Source: Staphylococcus pseudoxylosus (lineage in GTDB: Bacteria > Bacillota > Bacilli > Staphylococcales > Staphylococcaceae). Taken from it: a stretch of 64,000 bases of DNA. Location: positions 62,001 to 126,000 of the forward strand of contig NZ_RCVN01000009.1 of assembly GCF_003697915.1 (NCBI RefSeq). Reading direction: 5' to 3'. The translations under genes and the position numbers were made by a program. The notes below the pieces were generated by a model that made no database searches, was not told the origin of the DNA, and saw only the letters and a list, made by a program, of their open reading frames with translations. Shown here piece after piece: positions 63,467 through 64,000 of the stretch. How positions within the stretch are numbered: position 1 is the stretch's first letter; each line of letters starts with the position of its first letter.

Positions 63467-63491
63467 TGAATTTCTTAAATTTTATAAATTT

Positions 63492-63520
63492 ATCATAGCT
63501 TATTGCTCAGATAAAAACAA
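63492..63520 (-). promoter_or_regulatory. ribU promoter
   Basis: The reverse strand has TTGTTT (63515-63520), a 17-base spacer and TATGAT (63492-63497), placing the start about 20 bases before the FMN aptamer. Confidence 0.6.
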
Positions 63521-63573
63521 TAGACTTGCTTAAAATATATTATCAACGTAAATAAAATGGTTGAAACTGGTAT

Positions 63574-63614
63574 AAAAACTGCCAACAAGGCATTTAACTT
63601 TGTCGGCAGTTTTT
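63574..63614 (-). terminator. Terminator downstream of srrB
   Basis: Arms aaaaactgccaacaa and ttgtcggcagttttt form a long stem, with T-tracts on both sides. It lies about 110 bases past the srrB stop. Confidence 0.82.
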
Positions 63615-63720
63615 AAGTTCTATACATAAATGAATTGCATATAAGGATGTGCTCTATATTTGTTCATTATTTCAAATTATAATGCTTATATTTAGTTATT
63701 CATTAATCTAGTGACGATAC

Positions 63721-64000
63721 TTAATTATTGTCGTCTTCAATCTCTGGTTTAGGTAAGGAAATGATAAAAGTAGTCCCTTCCCCTAGTTTGCTTTGTACAT
63801 CAATAGTACCACCATGAGAATCAATAATCATACGGCAGATAAATAATCCTAACCCAGTTCCTTGTTTGCCACGCTTACGTGCAGTATCTACTTTGTAAAA
63901 ACGATCAAAAACTTGTTGTAAATGTTCGGGTGCGATACCAGAGCCGGTGTCGGATATATATAGTATTTGTTCTGAATTAGTTTCGCTTACCTCTATGTTG
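63721..64000 (-). CDS. srrB: Sensor histidine kinase SrrB (3' end; runs off the window)
   Basis: The C-terminal 92 codons of a histidine kinase: the G1 box DTGSGIAPEHLQQVF, F box FDRFYKVDTARKRGKQGTGLGLFICRMIID, and the tail ISLPKPEIEDDNN before TAA at 63721. Location next to ribU and the sequence match SrrB, the membrane kinase that senses respiratory status with SrrA. The rest of the gene and srrA lie beyond position 64000. Confidence 0.92.
   Translation of the reverse strand, partial: NIEVSETNSEQILYISDTGSGIAPEHLQQVFDRFYKVDTARKRGKQGTGLGLFICRMIIDSHGGTIDVQSKLGEGTTFIISLPKPEIEDDNN

Noticed and set aside
63057-63533. 158-codon forward ORF over ribU and its leader
   Set aside because: It runs across the FMN riboswitch and antisense to ribU. 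The riboswitch and RibU signatures explain the sequence.

Overview
The window is AT-rich firmicute chromosome and almost certainly comes from a Staphylococcus. Gene content and order (odhA, arlRS, murG, crr-msrB-msrA, thyA-folA, cvfC, rnpB-gpsB-recU-pbp2, nth-dnaD-asnS-dinG-birA-cca-bshA, aroABC-ndk-hepT-menG-hepS-hup-gpsA-der-rpsA-cmk-ansA-ypdA-ebpS-recQ-fer-ribU-srrB) match the staphylococcal core backbone. Many proteins (ArlR, FolA, EbpS, GpsB) differ from the S. aureus forms I remember, so a coagulase-negative relative is likely. I cannot name the species from sequence alone.

Layout. 1-8.3 kb: 5' part of odhA, the ArlRS two-component system, an iron-regulated small RNA locus with two Fur boxes (IsrR-like), then a four-gene unit ctpA-like protease, acetyltransferase, murG and PAP2 phosphatase. 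8.3-12.6 kb: crr with methionine sulfoxide reductases, then the thymidylate/folate pair. 12.9-15 kb: thiol and Fe-S related operon (zinc-finger protein, Nfu-N protein, CvfC, bacilliredoxin). 15-24.9 kb: a preQ1-riboswitch-controlled transporter, an RNase H-like protein, a PolA-type 5' nuclease with a double dynamin, RarD and an rRNA methyltransferase. 25-30 kb: RNase P RNA and cell-division/wall genes (gpsB, ypsA, recU, pbp2). 30-39.6 kb: DNA repair/replication and housekeeping genes (nth, dnaD, asnS, dinG, birA, cca, bshA). 40-46.8 kb: shikimate operon with five downstream genes. 47-55.6 kb: ndk, menaquinone side-chain genes, HU, gpsA, der, S1 protein and cmk. 55.6-64 kb: asparaginase, YpdA, EbpS, RecQ with YpbB, ferredoxin, FMN-riboswitch-controlled ribU, and the 3' end of srrB.

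Functional themes. Several genes serve thiol redox: bshA (bacillithiol synthesis), the bacilliredoxin and YpdA (bacillithiol disulfide reductase), plus MsrA/MsrB. Respiration and iron links include odhA, heptaprenyl synthase with menG, ferredoxin, srrB and the Fur-box sRNA. Three cis-acting RNA elements are clear: an IsrR-like sRNA, a preQ1-I riboswitch overlapping its own Shine-Dalgarno, and an FMN riboswitch, in addition to rnpB.

No mobile element, prophage, CRISPR array, tRNA or rRNA gene was seen. I found no undescribed multi-gene system. The most interesting signals are small: the sRNA locus and its second hairpin, an unexplained 18-bp perfect palindrome between cmk and rpsA, a tandem Nfu-N duplication, and repeat expansion in EbpS and GpsB. 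Several start codons were set by ribosome-binding sites and are TTG or GTG rather than the longest possible ORF.
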